Origin: Phycisphaerae bacterium
GTDB lineage: Bacteria > Planctomycetota > Phycisphaerae > UBA1845
Assembly (NCBI GenBank): GCA_028282665.1
Contig: JANQHN010000246.1
Coordinates: 1 to 43,484 of the forward strand
Direction: 5' to 3'
Length of the DNA: 43,484 nucleotides
Positions within the stretch are counted from its first letter, which is position 1, and each line of letters begins with the position of its first letter. Shown here piece after piece: positions 25,826-33,720 of the stretch. The notes under the pieces are model-generated. The model worked only from the letters and a program-made list of their open reading frames with translations. It was not told the DNA's origin and did not search any database. Position numbers and translations under genes: made by a program.

Positions 25826-27907
25826 ATGAAACGGGAAAAAGACTTCACCTTCGACGATCAGCTCAAAGACACGCTGCTCCTGGCCGCGACGAGCTTAGGA
25901 GAAGTGCTTGACATCAAAATTGTTGTCGAACGTTTGCGAGAAATATTGTCCAGCGTGCCCGGCTTGCATCAGGGAGGCTTGGGCGTGTACGACATCGAGC
26001 GTAAAACGGTCACACTTTACAGCTTCAAACCAACGCAAGCCGCAGGTACCAAATCGAACGATGATCCGATCGAAGTTCGTGAAGAAGCGGGCGCAGACGC
26101 GGGTATTCACTACGTTGACCATCCCCCTGAGCTATATCTTTCTCCCGATCTTGTTTCGTTACGCACCCTGCCATTACAGGACCATTTGTTCGAATGCGGC
26201 GTGCGTCGCTATGCCAACGCAACCCTCATGGTCGAAAACCAATTGCTAGGAAGTGTCTACATCGGTTTTGCCGATTCTACATCATTGCAACAGGAAGTCG
26301 TCGAGTTTCTAAAACGCTTGGCGAAAATTCTCTCGCCGATATTGTGGAACTGCGAAAAACATATTCGCTTCAGTCACGGCGACGTTCGGCGCGACGCACT
26401 TATTAGGCTTGGCGATGCCATCAACCAGTCGCTGAAGATCGACACGATCCTCTCGTCCGCTCGGTCTGCCATAAAAACCCTCTCAGGGCACGTGCTCAGT
26501 TCCATCAACCTCCTCGTCAAGAATGGCGAATCGTTTCTCTCCTATGTCGACATCACCGGACCGACCGAGAAAAAACCAGGCGCAGAAACCGTAAATGTCG
26601 CTGGCACCGTTCTCGAATGGATTCAGAAGAATCGAGCGACCTACGAATCAGAGGATCTCGAAAAACAAACCGCGTTCGACCATGATACGTGGCTTGCTTC
26701 ACGTGGCGTGAGGCGTTACGTGGCTGCACCGATGTTCGTGCGCGGCAGGATCATTGGTTGTTTTCTGATGGGTTGCGCCGATCCCAGAAAAACACTGCAC
26801 ATCGATATTTGGCTTTACGAAAACATCGCCTTGCAACTAGCGCTGGCCATCGACAACGCCAGTCAACTGGAAGAAGTACAGCGCCTATCTTCCCGTCTCG
26901 CCCAACAAAATGTCTATTTGCGGGAGGAGATTGAGAGCGAGCATAACTTTACCGCCATGGTCGGTGAAACCCCCGAGATGCGCGCGATTCAAGAAACGGT
27001 GCGAAGGGTCGCCCCCACCAACTCCACCGTCCTAATACTTGGGGAAACCGGTGTGGGCAAGGAACTTGTCGCTCGCGCGATTCATGAGGCGAGTGACCGT
27101 TCGGCATCACCTATGGTGAAAGTCAACTGCGCCGCGATTCCCGAGGGCATGGTCGAAAGTGAGTTATTCGGCCACGAAAAGGGCGCATTTACCTCAGCCA
27201 TCCAGCGGCGCATCGGCCGGTTCGAACTCGCCCATGAAGGTACGATCTTCCTTGACGAAGTCGGCGAATTGCCATTGGCGGTGCAATCCAAACTGCTCCG
27301 CGTGTTGCAGGACATGCAGTTCGAACGCGTCGGCGGAACCAAAACCCTCACTACAGATGTCCGAATCATCGCCGCCACGAATCGCAACCTCCAAAAAAGC
27401 TCCGAACAGGGCACGTTTCGTAGCGACTTGTACTATCGACTGAACGTCTTTCCAATCACCGTTCCACCACTGCGCGATCGTGCAGGTGACGTACCGCTGC
27501 TGATCGAGGCTTTCATCTCACACTTCAATCGCCAAATGGGTAAGCGTGTCGAAAGCATCAGTCCCGAATCCCTCGAACTTTGCCTGCGGAAAGATTGGCC
27601 TGGCAATGTCCGCGAACTCCGCCACGAGATCGAACGGGCGATGATCCTCTGCGACGGCACGACCCTCACTCTTCGGCTGGACCAGTATCAGTCCACCCAA
27701 TCGGCGGTACCGCCCACGATCACCACATCCGACAAACTGATGACCCTAAGCGAAGCAGAAGCTGAGCACATCCGACGAGCTCTCGCCCATACCAACGGTG
27801 TGATCGAAGGACCGGGCGGGGCGGCTGCCCTTCTCGACATCAACCCATCCACACTGCGCTTTCGAATGAAGCGACTGGGCATCCGACGAGACAATTCTAA
27901 CCCGTAA
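25826..27907 (+). CDS. Sigma-54-dependent transcriptional activator with two GAF domains
   Basis: 693 residues. Two GAF-like sensory domains lie at about 10-175 and 190-355. The second contains a typical end, RRYVAAPMFVRGRIIGCFLMG. A short coiled coil leads to the sigma-54 AAA+ domain, with Walker A GETGVGKE (406-413), the loop-1 motif GAFTSA (453-458), Walker B GTIFLDEVGELPL and the sensor/arginine-finger region DLYYRLNVFPITVPPLRDR. The C-terminus is a Fis-type helix-turn-helix (AAALLDINPSTLRFRMKRLGI). This is the FhlA/NorR-like layout: ligand binding to GAF relieves AAA inhibition and opens sigma-54 promoters. Loop 1 normally reads GAFTGA; the G-to-S change is seen in some active members. 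A good -24/-12 promoter lies 159 bp downstream of its stop, before the HAF-repeat gene, a probable target. The ligand is unknown. Confidence 0.93.
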   Translation: MKREKDFTFDDQLKDTLLLAATSLGEVLDIKIVVERLREILSSVPGLHQGGLGVYDIERKTVTLYSFKPTQAAGTKSNDDPIEVREEAGADAGIHYVDHPPELYLSPDLVSLRTLPLQDHLFECGVRRYANATLMVENQLLGSVYIGFADSTSLQQEVVEFLKRLAKILSPILWNCEKHIRFSHGDVRRDALIRLGDAINQSLKIDTILSSARSAIKTLSGHVLSSINLLVKNGESFLSYVDITGPTEKKPGAETVNVAGTVLEWIQKNRATYESEDLEKQTAFDHDTWLASRGVRRYVAAPMFVRGRIIGCFLMGCADPRKTLHIDIWLYENIALQLALAIDNASQLEEVQRLSSRLAQQNVYLREEIESEHNFTAMVGETPEMRAIQETVRRVAPTNSTVLILGETGVGKELVARAIHEASDRSASPMVKVNCAAIPEGMVESELFGHEKGAFTSAIQRRIGRFELAHEGTIFLDEVGELPLAVQSKLLRVLQDMQFERVGGTKTLTTDVRIIAATNRNLQKSSEQGTFRSDLYYRLNVFPITVPPLRDRAGDVPLLIEAFISHFNRQMGKRVESISPESLELCLRKDWPGNVRELRHEIERAMILCDGTTLTLRLDQYQSTQSAVPPTITTSDKLMTLSEAEAEHIRRALAHTNGVIEGPGGAAALLDINPSTLRFRMKRLGIRRDNSNP

Positions 27908-27931
27908 TATACTACGGCCGCCCGCCAAATA

Positions 27932-27950
27932 CTGCGGATTGAATCCGCAG
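27932..27950. terminator. Hairpin after the sigma-54 activator gene, no T-tract
   Basis: CTGCGGATT and AATCCGCAG form a perfect 9-bp palindromic arm pair with a single central G, so in RNA about 7 bp with a 5-nt loop. It lies 25 bp past the stop. No T-run follows, so a rho-independent terminator is uncertain; it could also be a protein-binding dyad. Confidence 0.4.
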
Positions 27951-28065
27951 CATGTTACGGAATTGGTTGGTTCAGGCCAAGTAATCCCTCAAACAATGCC
28001 AACAAAAATCGCGTTTCAAATACTAAAATGGCGATTTTGATGTCTTTTTTGTCCGAATTCGGCCG

Positions 28066-28081
28066 TGGCATCCCCATTGCA
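28066..28081 (+). promoter_or_regulatory. Sigma-54 (-24/-12) promoter
   Basis: TGGCATCCCCATTGCA matches the RpoN consensus TGGCAC-N5-TTGCA with one change, and GG and GC are exactly 10 bp apart. It is followed by a T-rich stretch. Transcription would begin near 28092, giving a leader of about 160 nt for the HAF-repeat gene. The neighbouring sigma-54 activator gene makes a functional promoter likely. Confidence 0.72.
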
Positions 28082-28091
28082 TTTTTTAGAA

Positions 28092-28251
28092 AGGTGTCGA
28101 AGCGGCGAGTAATCGCTTCGATTCGCATCGCGGCGGAGTCACCCCAATTGGAATAATGAATCCTGGGGTGGATCAGTTCATGGGGTGATTCCCCCGTGGG
28201 CGGTTGGACAGAGAGTAAGAGTGCGTCCTTTTGAATATTGAGGAGGTAATG
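28092..28251 (+). promoter_or_regulatory. Structured 5' leader of the HAF-repeat gene
   Basis: CACCCCA (28140-28146) can pair with TGGGGTG at either 28164-28170 or 28181-28187. The two hairpins exclude each other. The leader ends in a very strong ribosome site, AGGAGGT at 28241-28247. I found no match to a known riboswitch class. Confidence 0.35.
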
Positions 28252-29511
28252 ATGAAAGCACAAGGAACAAGGCGAATTGCGTTAATGGCGATCCTGGGTC
28301 TGTTGGCAACGAACACAGCATCTACAAAGGCTGACGATTTTTCGTTCTCGAAGAAAAAAGCTGTTGCTCCGAATTTCAGTGTTCTGCGAATCGACGAACT
28401 GAGAAATGCTCAAACCATCCCCCTCGCTCTGAACGACAAGGGGGTCACCACGGGTCGTTCACAGGTGTATTACACCAACAACGCATTTCTAGCGCTATCC
28501 AATGGTGACATCGAAAACATTCAAACGGAAGAAGTCGAGTGGAGTTTAGGACAGGTCATTAACATCGCCGGTCAGGTTGGCGGATACATGGGGGTGTGGG
28601 AAAATGGGACGATCGTCAAGCGGCCTTTCCGATACAGCGAAGATGAAGGCATGATCGACTTGGGAACTCCCGAAGGCACAAATGCCAGCATCGTGGATAT
28701 CAATGACAAGGGCGAGGTATTAGGCTATTTCACCGAAATTGGTTCGCATTGGCCTCGACACGGGTTTATCTACACTGACGACGATGGCTTTCAGGCACTG
28801 GGGACGCTTCGCCAGAACGGTTCGACACAAGTCTTTGACATCAATAATCACGGTGACGTTGTCGGCACGACTACCGGTCCGAATTGGGAGACGCACGCAA
28901 TTCTGTGGAGCGGTGGCCAGATGATCGACCTTACCGATCTGGGCATGCCCGGCTACGTCACCACAATCAACGACAACGGTCTGATGGCAGGTACGTTCAA
29001 GATCGACTGGGCTTACACCCAGGCGATGACCTATTCACTGACTGAGGGGCTGAGCGTAATCCCCCTGCCTGAATGGGCCAACACCTCCGAAGCGAAATCG
29101 ATCGATGCCAACGGCACCGTTTACGGCGAGGTCAATTCTTCGTTTGACCACGACGGGTTTTACTACAACGAAACGGAGGGGTTCGTCCGGATGAACCTGC
29201 GGGAAAAAAACCAGTCGCTGTTCGGTGTGGCCATCGTAGGTAAAAACGGTTGGGTCGGGGCGCATCTCCATGACGGCACGGCGTATTCGACAGGACTGAT
29301 TTACTCGAAGGATTTCGGCGTCCACCGTCTGGATGAACTTGTAGGCGACCAGATTCCTAGCTCAGAAATGGAAATCGTGGGCATCAACGCCTCAGGTCAG
29401 ATCGCATTGAAGGTCTTTGACTTCGACAAAAACCAATGGACGGCGTTCCTTTTGACACCTCATGCCGAACCATCGATTAGCTCATCTCACAGGATAAACA
29501 ACCGCCGCTAA
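28252..29511 (+). CDS. Secreted HAF-repeat protein
   Basis: About 419 residues. A signal peptide (IALMAILGLLATNTASTKA) comes first. The rest is a series of roughly 45-residue repeats with the HAF pattern: 'x-D-I-N-x-x-G-x-V-x-G' strands (IVDINDKGEVLGYF, VFDINNHGDVVGTT, VTTINDNGLMAGTF, SIDANGTVYGEV, VGINASGQIALKV) and labels such as HGFIYTDDDG and HAILWSGGQMIDLTDLG. These form a beta-propeller-like extracellular domain of unknown function. Many homologues end in a PEP-CTERM anchor; here the tail is LLTPHAEPSISSSHRINNRR without a hydrophobic segment, so the protein is probably released. The start is the second of two adjacent ATGs, 4 nt after AGGAGGT. A sigma-54 promoter lies upstream and a strong terminator downstream. 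Confidence 0.82.
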   Translation: MKAQGTRRIALMAILGLLATNTASTKADDFSFSKKKAVAPNFSVLRIDELRNAQTIPLALNDKGVTTGRSQVYYTNNAFLALSNGDIENIQTEEVEWSLGQVINIAGQVGGYMGVWENGTIVKRPFRYSEDEGMIDLGTPEGTNASIVDINDKGEVLGYFTEIGSHWPRHGFIYTDDDGFQALGTLRQNGSTQVFDINNHGDVVGTTTGPNWETHAILWSGGQMIDLTDLGMPGYVTTINDNGLMAGTFKIDWAYTQAMTYSLTEGLSVIPLPEWANTSEAKSIDANGTVYGEVNSSFDHDGFYYNETEGFVRMNLREKNQSLFGVAIVGKNGWVGAHLHDGTAYSTGLIYSKDFGVHRLDELVGDQIPSSEMEIVGINASGQIALKVFDFDKNQWTAFLLTPHAEPSISSSHRINNRR

Positions 29512-29519
29512 CGAAAGCT

Positions 29520-29566
29520 ACCTCCTCACCTCTTGCTGGGCGAACAAGATCATCAAACGAGGAGGT
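29520..29566. repeat. Inverted repeat sequestering an extended Shine-Dalgarno-like sequence
   Basis: ACCTCCTC (29520-29527) pairs with GAGGAGGT (29559-29566). The right arm continues as GGAGGTGATC (29561-29570), the full complement of the usual 16S rRNA 3' end, yet no start codon lies 5-10 nt further on. It lies between the HAF-repeat stop and the terminator. Confidence 0.4.
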
Positions 29567-29599
29567 GATCACGAATCGCCCGACAAAGAGGCACCAAAG

Positions 29600-29645
29600 A
29601 AGGGACGAACCCCATCATGCAGGTTCGTCCCTTTTCTTTTGTTCG
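29600..29645 (+). terminator. Rho-independent terminator after the HAF-repeat gene
   Basis: AAGGGACGAACC (29600-29611) and GGTTCGTCCCTT (29622-29633) form a perfect 12-bp stem with a 10-nt loop, followed by TTCTTTTGTTC. It sits between convergent genes and may also stop minus-strand transcription weakly. Confidence 0.88.
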
Positions 29646-29664
29646 GTCGATGCCGACTGCCAAA

Positions 29665-31035
29665 CTACGCCTTCACGACGTTTTTCTTTGCACCGCGAAC
29701 ACCGTCGGTCGCGTTGCGGGTGTCGATGACCAGTTTCGAGTTTTTAACGATAAAATCGTAGTCATAGGACGTGTGATTCGTTGAAATCAGTACAGCGTCG
29801 TACGATTTGAGCATCGCAGCCGAAAGCTTCTTGCTTGCCATCCGCAAATCGTGCTCGCGCTGTTTGTGCGTACGTGGGATGTGCGGATCGTTGTAATCGA
29901 CTTTCGCACCGTGCTTCCGCAACAGCTCGATCAGTTCGATCGACGGCGATTCACGCAAGTCGTCAACATCCTTTTTGTAGGCAAGACCGAGAACGAGAAT
30001 TTTCGAGCCGTTGATCGGCTTTTTATGGTCGTTGAGTGCGAGGCTGAGCCGCTCGATGACGTATTCGGGCATTGACGTATTGACCTCACCGGCGAGTTCG
30101 ATAAACCGCGTCGGCATGCCGTATTCCTTCGCCTTCCACGTCAGGTAAAACGGATCGATGGGAATGCAGTGCCCGCCAAGACCCGGCCCCGGGTAGAACG
30201 CCTGAAATCCGAATGGCTTGGTTTTGGCAGCCTCGATCACCTCCCACACGTCGATACCCATTCGATCGAAGAGCATCTTTAGTTCGTTGACCATGGCGAT
30301 GTTAACCGCGCGGTAAACGTTTTCGAGGATTTTGGCTGACTCGGCGACTTCGCAACTGTTCGCACCGTGCACATTTGAAATCGCAGCCCCGTACAGCTTC
30401 GTGGAAACTTTGGTGCTTTTCGGCCCAAACCCGCCAACGACTTTCGTGATGGTTTCGGTCGTAAAGTCGGTGCGACCTGGATCTTCACGTTCGGGCGAAA
30501 ACGCGAGGAAGAAATCTTTCTCAGCCTCCAAACCCGATTTCTCGAGGATAGGCTTGACGAGTTCCTTGGTGGTTCCGGGATAAGTGGTGCTTTCGAGAAC
30601 GACAAGCTGACCCGGTCGAAGCTGCTTCGCAATCATTTCCGCCGTACTTACAACATAACTCATGTCCGGGTCGCGCATCTTCGTGAGCGGGGTGGGTACG
30701 CAGATCAGAATCGCGTCCACCTTGCGAAGGGTTTTCGGGTCACAGCTCGCTTCGAACATCCCCTTGCCCCGCATTTCCTTGATGAGTGAAGGCGGAATGT
30801 GCTGGATGTAGCTTTTGCCGGCGTTCAACGCCTTAACCTTTTCTTGATCAATATCAAAGCCGAGACACTTGAACCCCGCACTGCAAAACGTTCGCATAAG
30901 CGGCAGGCCTACGTATCCCATGCCGATGATACCAACGCGCGTCTTGCGATCTTCGATGTCCTTGACGAACGCGTTCGCATCCGCCGCTTTCGTGGTTTTG
31001 CGTGCTTTCTTGTTGCCTGCTGCTTTCCTGGCCAT
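29665..31035 (-). CDS. Nucleotide-sugar dehydrogenase (UDP-GlcNAc/ManNAc 6-dehydrogenase type)
   Basis: 456 residues. A Lys-rich N-terminal tail is followed by the NAD Rossmann motif VGIIGMGYVGLPL (34-46). The catalytic Cys is at about residue 290 in GLGGHCIPIDPFYL, the signature of the WbpA/TviB/WecC branch; UDP-glucose dehydrogenases more often read GFGGSCFPKD. The C-terminal UDP-binding domain contains KILVLGLAYKKDVDDLRESPSIELI. These enzymes oxidise C6 of a UDP-N-acetylhexosamine to a uronic acid, using two NAD+, for surface polysaccharides. A DegT aminotransferase is encoded divergently, and an EPS locus lies nearby, so a role in precursor supply is likely. The exact sugar is not determined. 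AAGGA lies about 10 nt before the ATG. Confidence 0.92.
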   Translation of the reverse strand: MARKAAGNKKARKTTKAADANAFVKDIEDRKTRVGIIGMGYVGLPLMRTFCSAGFKCLGFDIDQEKVKALNAGKSYIQHIPPSLIKEMRGKGMFEASCDPKTLRKVDAILICVPTPLTKMRDPDMSYVVSTAEMIAKQLRPGQLVVLESTTYPGTTKELVKPILEKSGLEAEKDFFLAFSPEREDPGRTDFTTETITKVVGGFGPKSTKVSTKLYGAAISNVHGANSCEVAESAKILENVYRAVNIAMVNELKMLFDRMGIDVWEVIEAAKTKPFGFQAFYPGPGLGGHCIPIDPFYLTWKAKEYGMPTRFIELAGEVNTSMPEYVIERLSLALNDHKKPINGSKILVLGLAYKKDVDDLRESPSIELIELLRKHGAKVDYNDPHIPRTHKQREHDLRMASKKLSAAMLKSYDAVLISTNHTSYDYDFIVKNSKLVIDTRNATDGVRGAKKNVVKA

Positions 31036-31363
31036 CTTTCGTTGATCCTTTTCTTCAGGTGACGCACGCCTGCCATCGCCGATTCACGAACCACACCAAC
31101 AGTCACCGCAGTGATGAATTGTGCATTCGCAGCAGCGTTTTTTTCCGATGATTCGGAAAGGCGTGCTTGCTTAGGCCCGCGCCTGCCTCTGCCGCACAGA
31201 ACGAGCAGCCCGGCTAAAGGCCAATGAAACCAACGCGGAAGACCGATAAGATCGCCGCGTGAAATCTCCACCGCCAGTCATATCGACGGGGGGCGTCGAA
31301 TACTATAATGTTCGCCTTCATTCGTACACGAGTTTTTGAAGGCTTTTTCGGGAATTTAGCGCT
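31036..31363. promoter_or_regulatory. Divergent promoter region with a consensus -10 (TATAAT, 31304-31309)
   Basis: The hexamer TATAAT at 31304-31309 matches the -10 consensus perfectly and lies 54 bp before the DegT-family ATG. The -35 region at 17 bp (TATCGA) is poor, so an activator or a different sigma factor may help. No clear promoter was seen for the minus-strand dehydrogenase gene. Confidence 0.5.
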
Positions 31364-32488
31364 ATGCCCAAGTACGACATCCCACTAGCCCGCCCTAACC
31401 TGACCAACGCCGAAACCGACGCCGTCGTCTCGGTTCTCCAGACACCCTACCTTAGCCTCGGGCCCAGGGTCACCGAGTTCGAGGAGGCATTCGCCCAGTA
31501 CTGCAAAACCCGATACGCCGTTTCCTGCTCCAGTGGGACCGCGGGCCTGCACATGCTGGTTACCGCAATGCATATTGGACAGGGGGACGAGGTCATCACC
31601 ACACCCTTCTCCTTCGTCGCTTCCGCCAATTGCGCTCTTATGGCCGGGGCGGATATCGCCTTCGCGGACATCGACCCGGAAACCTGGTGCATCGACCCGA
31701 AACGGTTCGAAGAGGCCATCACCGAGAACACCAAGGCGGTCATCCCGGTGGACGTATTCGGCGTCATCGCGGACATGGACTCCATAATCGACACCGCCCG
31801 TCGTAACGATCTCCGTGTGCTTGAAGACTCCTGTGAGGCGCTGGGCAGCGTGTATAGGGGCAAAATGGCTGGTGCTGTCGCGGATGCGGGCGTCTTCGGC
31901 TTTTATCCCAACAAACAGATGACAACCGGCGAAGGCGGAATGATCGTCACCGACGATGAAGAACTCGCGAATCTCTGTCGCTCGCTCCGCAATCAAGGCA
32001 GGGACACGATGGGCGGCTGGCTTGTCCACCCCAGGCTCGGCTTCAACTACCGTATGTGCGACATCAACGCGGCCTTGGGCACTGTTCAACTCTCTCGAAT
32101 CGAATCCATCAAAGCAGAGCGAACCCGTGTCCAAGATCTGTACCGCGCCCGCCTCGCAGACGAAAAGCGAATCCTGATGCAAAGAATAACCCCCGGCTGT
32201 AAGAACGTGAGCTGGTTTGTCTTCGTCATTCGATTGGACAACCGCTACTCGCAGGAGGACCGCGACAAAATCATCATATCGCTGCGCGAGATGGGCATCG
32301 GAGCGGCTAACTATTTCGCCCCTATCCACCTTCAGCCGTTCTACATGGAACGGTACGGCTTTAAAGAAGGCGATTTCCCCGTCTGCGAAGCGCTCGCCGC
32401 CCGCTCGATCGCCCTGCCCTTCCATCACCAGATGAACGAAGAAAAAGTCGACATCGTCTGTACGGAATTGCAGAAACTGTTGGATTAA
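31364..32488 (+). CDS. DegT/DnrJ/EryC1/StrS family PLP-dependent sugar aminotransferase
   Basis: 374 residues, the normal family length. It begins with the usual PLARPNLTNAETDAVVSVLQT pattern. The PLP site includes CSSGTAGLHM (phosphate binding), LEDSCEALGS (the Asp that contacts the pyridine N) and the Schiff-base Lys at residue 184 in FGFYPNKQMTTGEGG. RLGFNYRMCDINAALG and the C-terminal FAPIHLQPFYMERYG complete the signature. The family transaminates nucleotide-linked keto sugars, for example in bacillosamine, perosamine or uronic-acid aminosugar synthesis. With the divergent dehydrogenase it probably supplies a modified amino sugar for surface glycans. The substrate is not resolved. Confidence 0.94.
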   Translation: MPKYDIPLARPNLTNAETDAVVSVLQTPYLSLGPRVTEFEEAFAQYCKTRYAVSCSSGTAGLHMLVTAMHIGQGDEVITTPFSFVASANCALMAGADIAFADIDPETWCIDPKRFEEAITENTKAVIPVDVFGVIADMDSIIDTARRNDLRVLEDSCEALGSVYRGKMAGAVADAGVFGFYPNKQMTTGEGGMIVTDDEELANLCRSLRNQGRDTMGGWLVHPRLGFNYRMCDINAALGTVQLSRIESIKAERTRVQDLYRARLADEKRILMQRITPGCKNVSWFVFVIRLDNRYSQEDRDKIIISLREMGIGAANYFAPIHLQPFYMERYGFKEGDFPVCEALAARSIALPFHHQMNEEKVDIVCTELQKLLD

Positions 32489-32538
32489 GACACAACCTCG
32501 AATCTGCGACCGTTGACTTTTGCAAGACTATACACGAG

Positions 32539-33561
32539 CTATTTGGCCGTCTTGGTTTTTTCTTCTTCCGCAAGCTTCACGGGGTTGTAGTTCCGTGCGT
32601 GAAGATAGTCCGCCAAAGGGCGTTGCAGATGACGCAGATCCTCATGGGTAATGACAATCGCACGAGCCATTTTCTTCATAAACGGCGTAAGCTCCATGTC
32701 GCCGCTCTCCGTCATCACGATGATGCGATCGCGCACACCGGGCATGCGACGACGCACGCGATCCGGCGTACCCAACCCGTGTGAGACGTGCCCCGCACCG
32801 AGAATCACCACAACGACGCGATCCCGACCTTCTGGTGATTGCAAAAACTTCACAAGTCGATCCGCCATTGTCTCGTCGCGCGCCATTTGGGCTTTAGTCA
32901 CTCGGTCCATGAATGACTCGTCCATCGTCGCATGCACCATCATCTGCTTATTGAGGTGCTTCACGTACATCGGATCGTCAAAGACCATCTCTTCCGGAAG
33001 TTCCGCCCGCATCTCCTCGTCGAGCCCTTCGATTCCCTCGCGACCGATCGCCCGAATCGTTGCGGAGCGGGCATTTAACCCCACGATCGGAGCACCCGCC
33101 TCATGGGCTGCCTCCACCACGCCGCGATAGTCCAAGTAGTTATTCCACACCTTGCCCCAATTGATTTTCTCCGCAAGCGTTTCGAAGTCGATCTCGCCGG
33201 CGCTGTACTGGTCAAGCGTATTTTGGTGAACAAACTCCAACTGCTCCATAGCAACCGCCAACTCCACATCCCGTTTCACCAACTCACGCACAATTTGCTC
33301 CTGAATCGCGTGATGACGATCCAATGTGTGCGTCTCGCCCAAATAAATCACGCGAGACTCCGCCAAGTCCTCGATCATCTCGTCAAACTGAACCGGCTCG
33401 CCGCGATAGAGATCAATCCAGAACTCGCATCGATTTCGCTCCTGAGCAGGGCATACCTTCATCCTTGGGCAAACCTCCGTTCGCCGAGACTGACACCCCA
33501 TCGCTGCGATTAAAGGAACGGTCACTGCAATCGTAAGTAACAAGCAAGTCCCACGCGACAT
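32539..33561 (-). CDS. ChaN-like (DUF399) lipoprotein
   Basis: About 340 residues. A lipoprotein signal (CLLLTIAVTVPLIAAMGC) is followed by a ChaN domain. The hallmark YLGETHTLDRHHAIQEQIVREL lies near its start, and VVVILGAGHVSHGLGTPDRVRRR near its end. The histidines and glutamates in these two motifs match the TIKI/ChaN-type metal or haem-binding site. Campylobacter ChaR/ChaN homologues bind haem and are linked to iron uptake, but a protease-like fold relationship is also known. The frame opens at 33603; I chose the ATG at 33561, which has GGAG 9 nt upstream and leads directly into the signal. Its stop is 51 bp from the convergent DegT gene end. Confidence 0.85.
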   Translation of the reverse strand: MSRGTCLLLTIAVTVPLIAAMGCQSRRTEVCPRMKVCPAQERNRCEFWIDLYRGEPVQFDEMIEDLAESRVIYLGETHTLDRHHAIQEQIVRELVKRDVELAVAMEQLEFVHQNTLDQYSAGEIDFETLAEKINWGKVWNNYLDYRGVVEAAHEAGAPIVGLNARSATIRAIGREGIEGLDEEMRAELPEEMVFDDPMYVKHLNKQMMVHATMDESFMDRVTKAQMARDETMADRLVKFLQSPEGRDRVVVVILGAGHVSHGLGTPDRVRRRMPGVRDRIIVMTESGDMELTPFMKKMARAIVITHEDLRHLQRPLADYLHARNYNPVKLAEEEKTKTAK

Positions 33562-33720
33562 GACGCAATCTCCTCGATGCCGTTTTCCAGTAAAGCAATT
33601 CATATGAAATCGCCCAAAATTTTACCGCGATTTTTAGAGAAGACTAGTAAATAGGCGACGTGCGGACAAATCGAATGAAAATGGATTGGACTGCGCAATC
33701 GCGTCTTTTGATAATCAAAG

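Noticed and set aside
27955-28263. Minus-strand frame of 102 codons before the HAF gene
   Set aside because: It overlaps the sigma-54 promoter, the leader and the HAF start, and has no recognisable domain or ribosome site.
31385-32428. Minus-strand frame of 347 codons
   Set aside because: It is an antisense shadow of the DegT-family aminotransferase, caused by codon bias.
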